A DNA stretch of 49,308 bases, taken from assembly GCA_002102555.1 (NCBI GenBank), contig MCFL01000182.1, forward strand, positions 1 through 49,308. The letters run 5' to 3'. This DNA is from Catenaria anguillulae PL171 (taxonomy: Eukaryota > Blastocladiomycota > Blastocladiomycetes > Blastocladiales > Catenariaceae). Of this stretch, positions 18,367 to 27,317 are shown in pieces. Below the pieces are notes generated by a model. That model saw only the letters and a list, made by a program, of their open reading frames with translations, was not told where the DNA came from and made no database searches. Within the stretch, counting starts at the first letter, position 1. Each line of letters starts with the position of its first letter. The position numbers were made by a program, and so were the translations under genes.

Positions 18367-20496
18367 TTAGGCAATCCTGGCCGCTAACCACTCCAAAACA
18401 TGCTCTTGCTGCCCGTGCTGTCTCAACTGCTCGACAAGCTCGGTTGTCACCTTGACCCCAACAACATCCACTAAACATTCCACAAGTTCAAAAGCGCGCG
18501 AAGCTAACCAGAATGGCGACACGAAAGTGGGAATCTCGTTTGCCACAACCCACTCCACAGACCTTGCCACATTGGGGTCCGTGGGAGTTGGCCGGCGAAA
18601 AAAGCGGTCAAATCTGACCTCCAGACCAGAAGCCTTCCACCAGGCTAGCACGGGAACTGTTGATAATGAGTGAATTACTGACAGTTTCGAATACTTGACA
18701 GCGACCTTGTCTTGATTCTTGAACCACCAATCAAGGACATGCGTGAGCCCAAATTGTGATGCGTTGTTGATGGCTGCTTCCGTGTGCCTGAACTCGCGGC
18801 CGGTGTCGAGAAAGAATTGAAGCACACCAACGTGGCCACGAGCAGAAGCAGAGTCGATTGCCGTAGTGGAATAGTCACTCGGAAAGGAAATGGGTGCCAC
18901 CGACGGCTGCTCGTGCAACCATTCGAGGATATGTACATGACCATTGCTGGCGGCATTGTCTACGCACTGTCCAGTGTACCGGCACTCGAGCCCAGATGCT
19001 GCCCACCACTTGAGAACGTCGAGATGGCCGTTCCCGCACGCGTCGTCAATAGCCCACTCCGTGTACGTGAGATCCATTCCGCTCTGAGACTGCCACCACT
19101 CGAGAATGTGTACATGGCCGTTGCTCGATGCAGCGTCAACCAAATCTTTTCCACATGCCTCGGCTAAGTCTCGGTCGCCGTTACCAGATTTCTTCGTTTC
19201 AACGCCAATCATGTGCTCAATCACCTTGAGCCGGCCAGCGGCGGCGGCGGCACGTAGAACCGCAGCAAGCCGCAAGCGATACCGGATGTCGACCTCGATC
19301 CACCATTCAAGCACATCCAATCGCCCCTCCTCTGCGGCCTTAACAGCCAGATTGTAACACACACTGTTTGTCAACGGCAGCAGATGGTCTTTGCGCCACT
19401 TGATCGCCGCCCAGTACTCGTTGAGTGCGCAGGTGGACACAGCGAATGCAAAATCGTCGGCGACGATGCTAGCACAGTTCAAGAGACCCGTCTTGGTGAT
19501 CCACCACTCGAAACAATCGACACGCCCGTAGCTCGTACACAGATACACGACGCGATTCGGGTCGTACTTGAGCTCGAGCCCCGAACGCTTCCACCAATCC
19601 AGGACATTGATATAGCCCGCTGCCGTCGCCTCGTGCAGAGCCTGTTCCGAGTACTGGCACGTGAGCCCGGATTCCAACCACCATTGCAAGCTCTCGACAC
19701 ACCCATCGGCACTCGCCACATCCATCGCATCTTCCGTGTACTTGAGTTCCAAACCAGATGTCTGCCACCATGCCAATACCTCGGCTTCACCATTAGCACT
19801 GGCCCCATCGACAGCCTGCGTAGAGTACCGCAGCTTGAGGCCAGAGTCCAACCACCACTGCAGAACATGCACCTCGCCCGCTGCGCTGGCCAAATCCATG
19901 GCCTCGGCCGAGTAAAACAGACTGCGGCGCGAGTAGCGGTGCATCCAGGCCAGGATCTCAACGTGGCCACCGGCAGAGGCCGCCGTAATGCAGTGCATGA
20001 TGGTCGAATCGAGCACTTTGACTCGATTGCGGTTCCTGTGAATTGCACAAGGTTACGTATTTTAGCGGTAAAACGCCATTTGCGAGTCTCAGTGAGGCTA
20101 ACGTAAATACATGGCCGTAAACCACGCCTTGACAAGCTCCAAGTCACCGTTGGAACACAGATCAACAAGGTCAATGTCAGGGTGATGGTGAACGGCGGCT
20201 TGCTGCGCAATTGGCAGATCGGGCGCCACCAAGAGATACTGCCGGAGCAGATCCACCAGCTGGTCGTCGCCATCGGTCGGCTCTGGAAACCCGTCCTCGT
20301 CGTGCCGGTACGCTGTCGTGACTTGGCATTGGTTTGCGGCGAGGCGGATGGCGAGGGCGAGGATCAGGTCAGACACATTGTGCGGGACGGCAAAAGGATC
20401 TTGATGGGATTGCATTGAGTGATGTAACTGCATTGCGTGTGACAGAAAGCGAGGATCTGACATACACCCCACGTCATGGAGTGGTTGGCGTCTCAA
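18367..20496 (-). CDS. Tryptophan-rich ankyrin-like repeat protein, copy A
   Basis: A 684-residue protein. Exon 1 is 20496-20111, the intron 20110-20036 (75 bp, GTATTT...CAG), and exon 2 20035-18367. The N-terminal about 125 residues form a cap (DPFAVPHNVSDLILALAIRLA...DLLRQYLLVAPD). About 14 repeats of 29-33 residues follow, of the form AxDxASxxGHVxVLxWWxxSGLExKY. The A-x-x-x-G-H-V pattern is that of an ankyrin repeat. Ankyrin repeats normally have LL plus a GAD turn, which here is WW plus SGL. Presumably it is a protein-binding solenoid, with partners unknown. The start is uncertain: ATGs at 20496, 20463, 20430 and 20412 are in frame, and the inverted paralogue at 35046 supports one of the later ones. 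No signal peptide or membrane segment was seen. Confidence 0.85.
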
Positions 20497-20688
20497 TACA
20501 AGGCAGAGCGAGACAAAGACTCAAGGGCTGTCTGAACTCTGAACGCGTCCCCATGATTTAATGCATGGCAGATATGGCAGTAAAAAAAATGTCGAACGAA
20601 TCCGTATGACGTTTGGTACACATAAATCAAGCATGACAACCAAAGCCTAAATAAGGATCCGCCATTCAATTCGGCACCTGGTTCACGT

Positions 20689-22300
20689 CTACTCCCGTCC
20701 CAACCCACCAAATCCATATCCGCCGGTCGCACCCGTACCCGTAGACCCGTAGCCAGCGCCAGCGGTCGCTGTCGCCCCGCCCGAGCCCGCGGCGGCCGAT
20801 GACGAGCCCCAATTGATGTAATCGGGCGTCTCGCAAGCTTGATACTCGTCAATCAAGTCCTGAACCACCTGGCGCGACTCGTCAAATTCCTCAAGACCAG
20901 ACGAAAACATGGGCATCTTCTTGTATTGGTCGAGGAAGGCGTTGCGCTTGCGTAGCCGGTCGTACTGCGAACAGGTGCGTTCAAACAACTGGGAGATCCA
21001 GGTGAATGATTAGCAACGATATGGCAGATGTTGAGGTCAAGACATATCAAGAAATGCAAGAACATATCATACCGTTGCAATCGATGTGTGGTTGGCCAGC
21101 ATCAACCCGCTCACCCGATGACTCGTTTGCACATATGGACTCTTCTTGCTCAACGCCACCTGAATGCTCGCGGGGCCCCACGGGATAAACTGGGCCAACC
21201 TGCGCTCCCGAATGCGCAGCAAACTCTTGTGAACGTCAGTCGGATCTGCCTCGCCCTGGATAATGTTGAGCACGGAAATGTAGCACGATTTCTTGGACTC
21301 TTTGGTGCTGACCATCTTGTTCTTTGGCTGCAACAGCCGCCGCATAACATCGAGCACGGTGGTCTTGCGCACCGACTTTGCATTCTCGACCGACTCACTC
21401 GCAAACGGCGTGTACGACGTGGTGAGGAAATGGCACCGTGGGGTTGGAATGAGTGAGGCAACGAGCGACACGAGGTCATTGTTCATGTACCCAGGGTACC
21501 GCAGGGTGGCAGTGGACGCAGACATGACGGTCGAGACGAGTTGGTTGGTTTGCGCAAACGTGGGCTGCTGCAAGTGCAACCGATCCGCGGCAATGCGGGC
21601 AAGCGCCGCATTGTCAAGCACCACGACCGAATCGACAAACAAGGTCAGGCGCTTGAGGGCCAGAATCGAGTTGTAGGGTTGCACAATCACATCACTCGTG
21701 TCTTCGTTGTTGGGGAACACAGAGTAGGTCTGAACGAGCTTCTTTGGGTACCGATCCGCGAGCTTCTCGAGTAAGAAACTGCCCAACCCGGACCCAGTTC
21801 CGCCCGCAATCGAATGCAACATCATAAACCCTCGAGCGAATCACTGCCGTCGGCCTCGCGATCAATCATTTCGATGATCTCTTCATAGACCCGTTGCCCT
21901 GCCTCGTAACCATGGCCCCAGTTGTTGCCCGCACCGCCGCCGTCGTTGGAGGTGTAGATGTTTTCAGGGTTGTACAGATTGGCGTACGCCGAGGTGCGGA
22001 TGTTGTTGATGACACGGGGTTCGAGATCGAGCAGCAGCGCGCGAGGAATGTAGTGTTCGTCGTCGGCTTGGTAAAAGAAGACGTCCTTCCGATCATGGCC
22101 GCCCTGCGTGGCAAAGTCCTCGAGGATGCCGTCGGGCGAAATGCCGTGCTCAGTACACAGCAGTTTCCAGAATTCGTTGCCGACTGTGCAACAAAGATGT
22201 CAGTCTGTAGGTCAGTGGCGAAGTGGTGACAGGCAGGGCAGACATACGCACTTTGGTTGCCGCATTGGCCGGCCTGGAGGGTGATGAGTTCGCGGGGCAT
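20689..22300 (-). CDS. Gamma-tubulin
   Basis: Three exons: 22300-22252, 22183-21073 and 20988-20689. The introns are 68 and 84 bp. The protein begins [22 protein letters not shown], contains the tubulin GTP-binding loop GGTGSGLGS, and has the gamma-type C-terminal part ([40 protein letters not shown]). Gamma-tubulin nucleates microtubules in the ring complex at the spindle pole body/centrosome and basal body. After the usual end it carries a Gly/Ser/Ala/Thr-rich tail of about 40 residues. Near 21827 the frame slips: the sequence has gagggtttatg where the conserved EGFMMLHS needs one more t. The exon lengths sum to one short of a multiple of three, which confirms one missing base. Sequence error is most likely. 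Confidence 0.95.
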
Positions 22301-22710
22301 CGATGTGGTTGCCGTAGCTTTTCAATTGTCATTCAGCGTGCATACATGTTCAATGATAAAGTGCTTGCTTGCATTCACACATCACAGCGCCTACATATTG
22401 ATCACTCACACTGTGCGAGACGCACTTGTGCACTAAGAATGAACACGAGCGGGATCGGCTGCCTCCGACCAAGTTTGAAGAGAAGCCCCCGATCGAACGC
22501 GTCCGACTGCATCTTGCTGCAGCGTTTGACCCGATGCACTGCGTATTCGCAACTATTTGGTGTAGGTAATGCCGAGAGTACTTACGCGACCAGATCCGGA
22601 CGGTACTCTAAGCTTATTGAAACCAAGATTCTTGAGGCTCAACACGGGCCCATTGCTACACATTCGACTCGCTAACGCACTGTCCGCACGTCGTGGCACT
22701 TGTCACAATC
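22301..22710. promoter_or_regulatory. Divergent promoter region, gamma-tubulin / SPATA17-like
   Basis: A 410-bp head-to-head gap between two microtubule/flagellum genes. No core element is convincing by eye. The arrangement would allow co-expression from one shared region during zoospore formation (inference). Confidence 0.45.
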
Positions 22711-24054
22711 ATGGCGCTCAAGTTTGCGGCCGCATGGACTCAGCGCGATAGCGAATTTGACAAGGCATTTGTCTCATTTGCAAAGTATATCCTTTAACAC
22801 CACTGTCATGGACCAAGTCACGCTCTATGCTGACATCCGAGCAAATATGGCTGGCAGAGACATTGAATCCCGCCGAACACTCGAGCACCAAGCAGCCATC
22901 AGGATCCAAGTAACTTGGCGAAAATATGCCATGCGCGAATGGCGCAAGTACCTCGAGTCCGTCATTCATTCCATCCTCCCTTTCTGTGCATGTCTCGATC
23001 TCCCGCCATTCACCTTTAGCTTCATCCGCATGTGTTTAGTCAACAAGCAACCACGATTCAACGCATGTACCGCTCACACCTCTCGCGCATCCACACCCTC
23101 CACATGCTCCGCACCCGTGCCACAAATGCCCTAGCCGCATACCACCACCTCATGGCCACGCGCATCCAAGCGCTGTTCCGCGGCCACCTATCGCGCAAAC
23201 ACATCTTTGACTACTACGCACGTAAACGCTACCTCGCACAGCTCGAACGCAAATCCGAACATATCCGCGCCCAACTCGACGCATACGAGCGCACACAGCG
23301 CCTCGTGTTTGCCGAAGAGTCCAAGCAAAAGGTCAAGGAGCGACAGGCCAAAGTTGCGCGAAAAGTGCATCACTTGCTCGGCACGTACAGTGTCCCGGGC
23401 GTTCTGGCGCCGGCAGAGCGCCGGCCGCCGCCGAGGGCTGACAAGCATCCTGCGCTGCACGTGCACCGGCCGTTGAGTCCGACAGTCCGGGCAAAGTTGC
23501 CGCCGAGGTGGATGTCCGAGGACCAAGACCGAGTGAGGGAGGACCAAGACCTGGAATTGGGGATTCGCACCTCGTCGCCCGTCAAACAATTCGGCCGCCT
23601 GTCACCTGCTCTGTCGGAGACGGCACCGTCGACTGCCCCGCCGTCGCCCGCTCCGCTTGGCGCCTCCAAAATGTACCTGTCGACGCACTCGGACCTGATG
23701 GTCGCCAACCCAAACACGTACTCGACACCCGCGCCGACGCTGTCGCTCGGGCGCAAGGAAATGCGGCTCCTGGCACTCGCCGAGCGTGTGCTGTCGCACG
23801 AGCGCGACACGGTCAAGCGCGTGTATGCAGAAGAGGTGATTAAGCGGGCAACACGCGCTGAGATTCGAAGCAAGTATGCGCCAGAGACGAGGTTGGGGAG
23901 GTTTGGAAAGCTGGCGCCACTGGTCGGCGGGCAAAAGGCGTTGGTGGTGGTGAGGGCCGTGGGAGAGGAAGACGCAGAGAGGATGGTGCCGGCGGAGTGG
24001 AGGGAGAGAGGAGCAGGGCGAGGATCGAGAAGGGAGCGTGAGATGGTGGTGTAA
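22711..24054 (+). CDS. SPATA17: SPATA17-like IQ-motif protein (flagellar)
   Basis: A 395-residue protein from three exons: 22711-22784, 22858-22956 and 23040-24054. The first intron is GTATAT...CAG. The second uses a weak GTCCGT donor, chosen because it gives exactly the same spacing between IQ motifs as animal SPATA17 (29 residues from AAIRIQ to TTIQ). Three IQ motifs are visible (AAIRIQVTWRKYAMREW, TTIQRMYRSHLSR, ATRIQALFRGHLSRKHIFDYY). These are followed by a charged helix and the family-specific ARKVHHLLGTYSVPG block (ARKMHYLLSTKQIPG in animals), then a Pro-rich region with a conserved later segment. IQ motifs bind calmodulin or related EF-hand proteins, and SPATA17 is associated with cilia and flagella. 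The middle is more Pro/Ser-rich than in animals. Confidence 0.85.
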
Positions 24055-24144
24055 AGGCAATCCCAGCCGGCCGACCGTCGTTTCCATGACTGACGTTTGT
24101 TCACAACTTGAATGGTTTCTTTATTCGTTGATTCAAACATGAAA

Positions 24145-25554
24145 TCAAAATCCACCCGTCATTCTTGCAAACGCAACAGAAACTGAATACTGTATGCTCT
24201 TCTTCTTTGTCTCAGCAGCGGCTTTCTTGTCCGCATTGATGGCCGGCCCCTTCAACTTCAAATACTCTCGTTCCCACCACTCCCTAACCTGCGGATCCCA
24301 CCGCTCCGGCCTGGCATTTGTCTTCCAATCCACCTCCAACCCACTCTGGAGCCACCACTGCAACACAGGTATGAGCACCTCCACCACGCTGGGCTTGCCC
24401 GTGACCCGGGTACGCATTTTCCCTGTGTGCTCAAACATGGTGAGTGCCAGGTCGGACGAATACTTGAGCGGCACGCCCGACTTGTTGCGCCACCAGTCGA
24501 GCACGGCAATGCGGCGGTCTGCTGAAATGCTCGGATACCAAAAGTAAAACGACTCTGGCCGGTCGGCCCATCGGATAGGTGTGCCGAAACTGGCCAAGTC
24601 CATGGCCACGACCGAATACCTCGTGATCCCACGATTGGCGGCCCACCATTCAAGCACTTTGGGTAAGCCGCCCGCACTGGCCGCATCCAAGATCCGATCA
24701 TCGAGCCCCTCGGGCACGGGCAACCGCGCTGGCCCAACCCACCATTCAAATACGCCCTCTTCACCACACTCGAGAGCGTTAACGACCGGATACGGATGTG
24801 GGTCAAAGTCGGCAACGGGATACACAATGCCCAAAGAGCGCGCGCGCACCCACCAGTCCAGCACGGTCCACGCCTTGCGAAACACGCTCTGATGTAACAC
24901 GGCGCGGTTGGTGTTGCAGTCATCGAGCCGACTGATGGGCAGGCCGTAGTCGATCCATCGGTGCAAGGCGGCGCCCAGGTCGTAATCAATCGCATGCATG
25001 AGCAGCGGGACAAAATGTGCCTTGAGCTCGATGGCGCGCGGCCCACTGTTGGCCGTGGTGTTGGCCAGCCACCATTGGACCACGTGCGGGTGGACGTTGA
25101 TGACGGCCATGTGCACGGCCATGTGCGAGTATTGTAAAGTAAATGGCGACGCCAGCCACCAGTCGAGCACGGGAGTGTGGCCCAAGGCGCTCGCCAGGTC
25201 AATGCACGCCGAGGAGCAGGCAAGCGGCAAGGCGACGCGTCGGGTGGTGGCCAGCAGGCGCCAAGTATTGAGCAGCGGGATGCTGCACGACGTGCATGCG
25301 TATTCCAAGGAGTAAATGTCTGGGTGGGCGAGGACAAGTAAGGCGTGCAGGTCGGTCGTGGACGACTCTTGGCGACCTGTGACGAGAAGGAGCGGGGTCA
25401 GGGCGGCCAGGACGGGTCCAAGTCGGTCGGCACGGATCAACTTGGATTTGCGGGCACTGCGCGCTGGGCATGGTGGCAGAGCGGCGAGGACCAGGCGGGC
25501 TGCAAAGCAAAGGATCGGAGCATGGAGGTCATGGACTACTGCTGGGTCATTCAT
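24145..25554 (-). CDS. Tryptophan-rich ankyrin-like repeat protein, divergent copy B
   Basis: A single-exon gene of 469 codons. It has the same repeat signature as the other two family members (VLDWWLASPFTLQYS, VLEWWAANRGITRYS, VLDWWRNKSGVPLKYS, VLQWWLQSGLEVDW) but is otherwise very diverged, lacks the 63-75-bp intron and has a different N-terminal cap (LHAPILCFAARLVLAALPP). Some repeats are degenerate. The C-terminal end is Lys-rich (NADKKAAAETKKK). Function is unknown, presumably protein binding. It ends 90 bp from the SPATA17-like stop, tail to tail. Confidence 0.8.
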   Translation of the reverse strand: MNDPAVVHDLHAPILCFAARLVLAALPPCPARSARKSKLIRADRLGPVLAALTPLLLVTGRQESSTTDLHALLVLAHPDIYSLEYACTSCSIPLLNTWRLLATTRRVALPLACSSACIDLASALGHTPVLDWWLASPFTLQYSHMAVHMAVINVHPHVVQWWLANTTANSGPRAIELKAHFVPLLMHAIDYDLGAALHRWIDYGLPISRLDDCNTNRAVLHQSVFRKAWTVLDWWVRARSLGIVYPVADFDPHPYPVVNALECGEEGVFEWWVGPARLPVPEGLDDRILDAASAGGLPKVLEWWAANRGITRYSVVAMDLASFGTPIRWADRPESFYFWYPSISADRRIAVLDWWRNKSGVPLKYSSDLALTMFEHTGKMRTRVTGKPSVVEVLIPVLQWWLQSGLEVDWKTNARPERWDPQVREWWEREYLKLKGPAINADKKAAAETKKKSIQYSVSVAFARMTGGF

Positions 25555-25814
25555 TTTGCGAACAGAGCAAGGATAAATACTGTGGTCGCATCATAACGCA
25601 TACGAGTTGATTCCGGCTGAGGAATGGAGAGACTTTGAGCGTTTGACTGACCGCCAATTGAAGGCCGCAACTACTTCAACTCAGCTTCAATAAATGTGAT
25701 TCTTGAATGAATGTGAATATTGACAGCCTCAACTGAACGCATCAACGACGACAACCTCAAATGGACCCCATCTCAACCCCTGACTGATATGTACCAACAA
25801 CTTGCTTCATTGAC

Positions 25815-26995
25815 TTACTTCTTATCCTCCTTCTTCTTGCCCATGGCCTCCTGAATCCTGGGATCATTGGGATCCACGCCAGGCAATGTGCCCAAAATAT
25901 CCTGCATGTCCGCATCCTCGCCGCCACTTGAAGCGCCTGCGTCTTGCATGGACATGAGCAATGCCCGCTGCAGCTCCTCGTCCTCGGACATGCCTGCGGG
26001 TGCTGCCCCAGTGGGTTGCTGGGACATGGCCATGGCTTGTGCGAGCAAAGGATCCGTGTCTACGGCCATGGCATCGTCATCATGCGTGGATGTGGGAGCG
26101 GCTGCGGCGGTGGCACCTGCGCCGCCTGATGCGGATTGGCGTTGCGCTTCGGCTTCTTGACGCGCGCGTTCTTCTTCGAGCGACATGCGCAAGGCCTAAA
26201 ATGCAAATGGAGTGAGCTTACCGTAAAAAAATAAGCAGTAAAAAGGGAGAGAATTGAATACCATAGCCAACTCGGGGTCCAGGGTCGGGTCCACACCAAA
26301 GTCGAATCCAGCGCCACCAGCGCCACCAGCAAATCCAGCGGGCGGGCCATCCTCGCCATGGACAATGGCCGAGGAAATCAATGCATCTGACAGCAAATTG
26401 GGGCCGGGGACCACCGTCAACAAGTGCGAATTGTCTGCCGAGTTGACGGCCGTGACAAAGGCCTCCAGCTTGCCCGTGTTGACCTCGTGCTCGCCGAAAT
26501 TGACCACGTCGACGGCAATGTTGTTCTTTTTGAGCTTCTTTGCCAGCTTGACCAGCTCCTTTTCCTCCTCAACGAGGGGCGAGCCCACAAAGACAATGAC
26601 GCGTTGGCGCTGGTTCTTGTTTTGGCGGTGCTTGAGGACGAGCTGGGCAATCTGGATGCCCGTGGAGAACTGGGGCGTGCCGGCATTGTGGACGCGGTGC
26701 ATGGCCGAGAGCACTTTGCCAAACTCGTTGGTGAGCGTGACGAGCACCTCGGGCTGCTTGCCCGCCATGGTCATGAGGGCAACCGTGTTTTCCGGGTTGG
26801 ACTGGGTTTTGGCGTTGAAGAGCAGGTTGACGGCGTCCGACTGGGCCTGGGTGCGCGTGGGCGTGTAGTCGCCGTTGCGCATCCACTCCGAGTTGTCGAT
26901 TCTGTGTAGCAGTGTGCATTGTGAGCGTGGTGGGTGAGGAATGAGGTGAGCAGTGATCGTAAGACGCACACGAGGACGGTGGCTTCGAGCACCAT
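25815..26995 (-). CDS. RPN10: 26S proteasome ubiquitin receptor Rpn10 (PSMD4)
   Basis: A 348-residue protein in three exons: 26995-26970, 26901-26262 and 26195-25815. The introns are 68 and 66 bp. It opens with MVLEATVLVIDNSEWMRNGD, closely matching [20 protein letters not shown] of animals, and continues through the whole VWA domain (RSNPEN-type block, LVLKHRQNKNQRQRVIVFVGSP, VDVVNFGEHEVNTGKL, FDFGVDPTLDPELAMALRMS). Two ubiquitin-interacting motifs follow (DPELAMALRMSLEEERAR and EDEELQRALLMSMQDA), the second with the ALxxS-type core. The VWA domain docks in the proteasome lid/base and the UIMs bind polyubiquitin chains. The Lys-rich end (GKKKEDKK) is typical of the family. The tiny first exon of 26 nt is easily missed. 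Confidence 0.96.
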
Positions 26996-27317
26996 GGTGA
27001 CTTTGTGACGCTGATGACTTGAGGTGGGGAGAATGCCGAGAGTTCTCAGTGACGGTATCGTGGGCTGCGTAGCATGGCATTCAGTCGCCCCATCGTCGAC
27101 GTCGCACGAGTCAGTGTCATCAACGCGCACATCGCACAGGTCTGGGCAGATCGTGGCCCGCACGTCATGTGACCGTGCCCATGACGGATGACAGATCAGA
27201 CGGATGACGATGACGGGCAGGCACGGGTAGAGTGCGTGAGGGAGAGTGTGCATGACGGCATGACGGATAGATGGCCCGAGACGGAATGGTTTATGCGTTC
27301 CATGAACAGAAAACAAA
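26996..27317. promoter_or_regulatory. Divergent promoter region, RPN10 / exonuclease gene
   Basis: A 322-bp head-to-head gap. In yeasts RPN genes are driven by Rpn4 through a ggtggcaaa-type element (PACE). No clear copy of it is visible here. Confidence 0.4.

Noticed and set aside
19384-20106. 240-codon plus-strand frame opposite ankyrin-like copy A (and its mirror at 35364-36077)
   Set aside because: Antisense shadows. Both copies have them only because the coding strands are near-identical.
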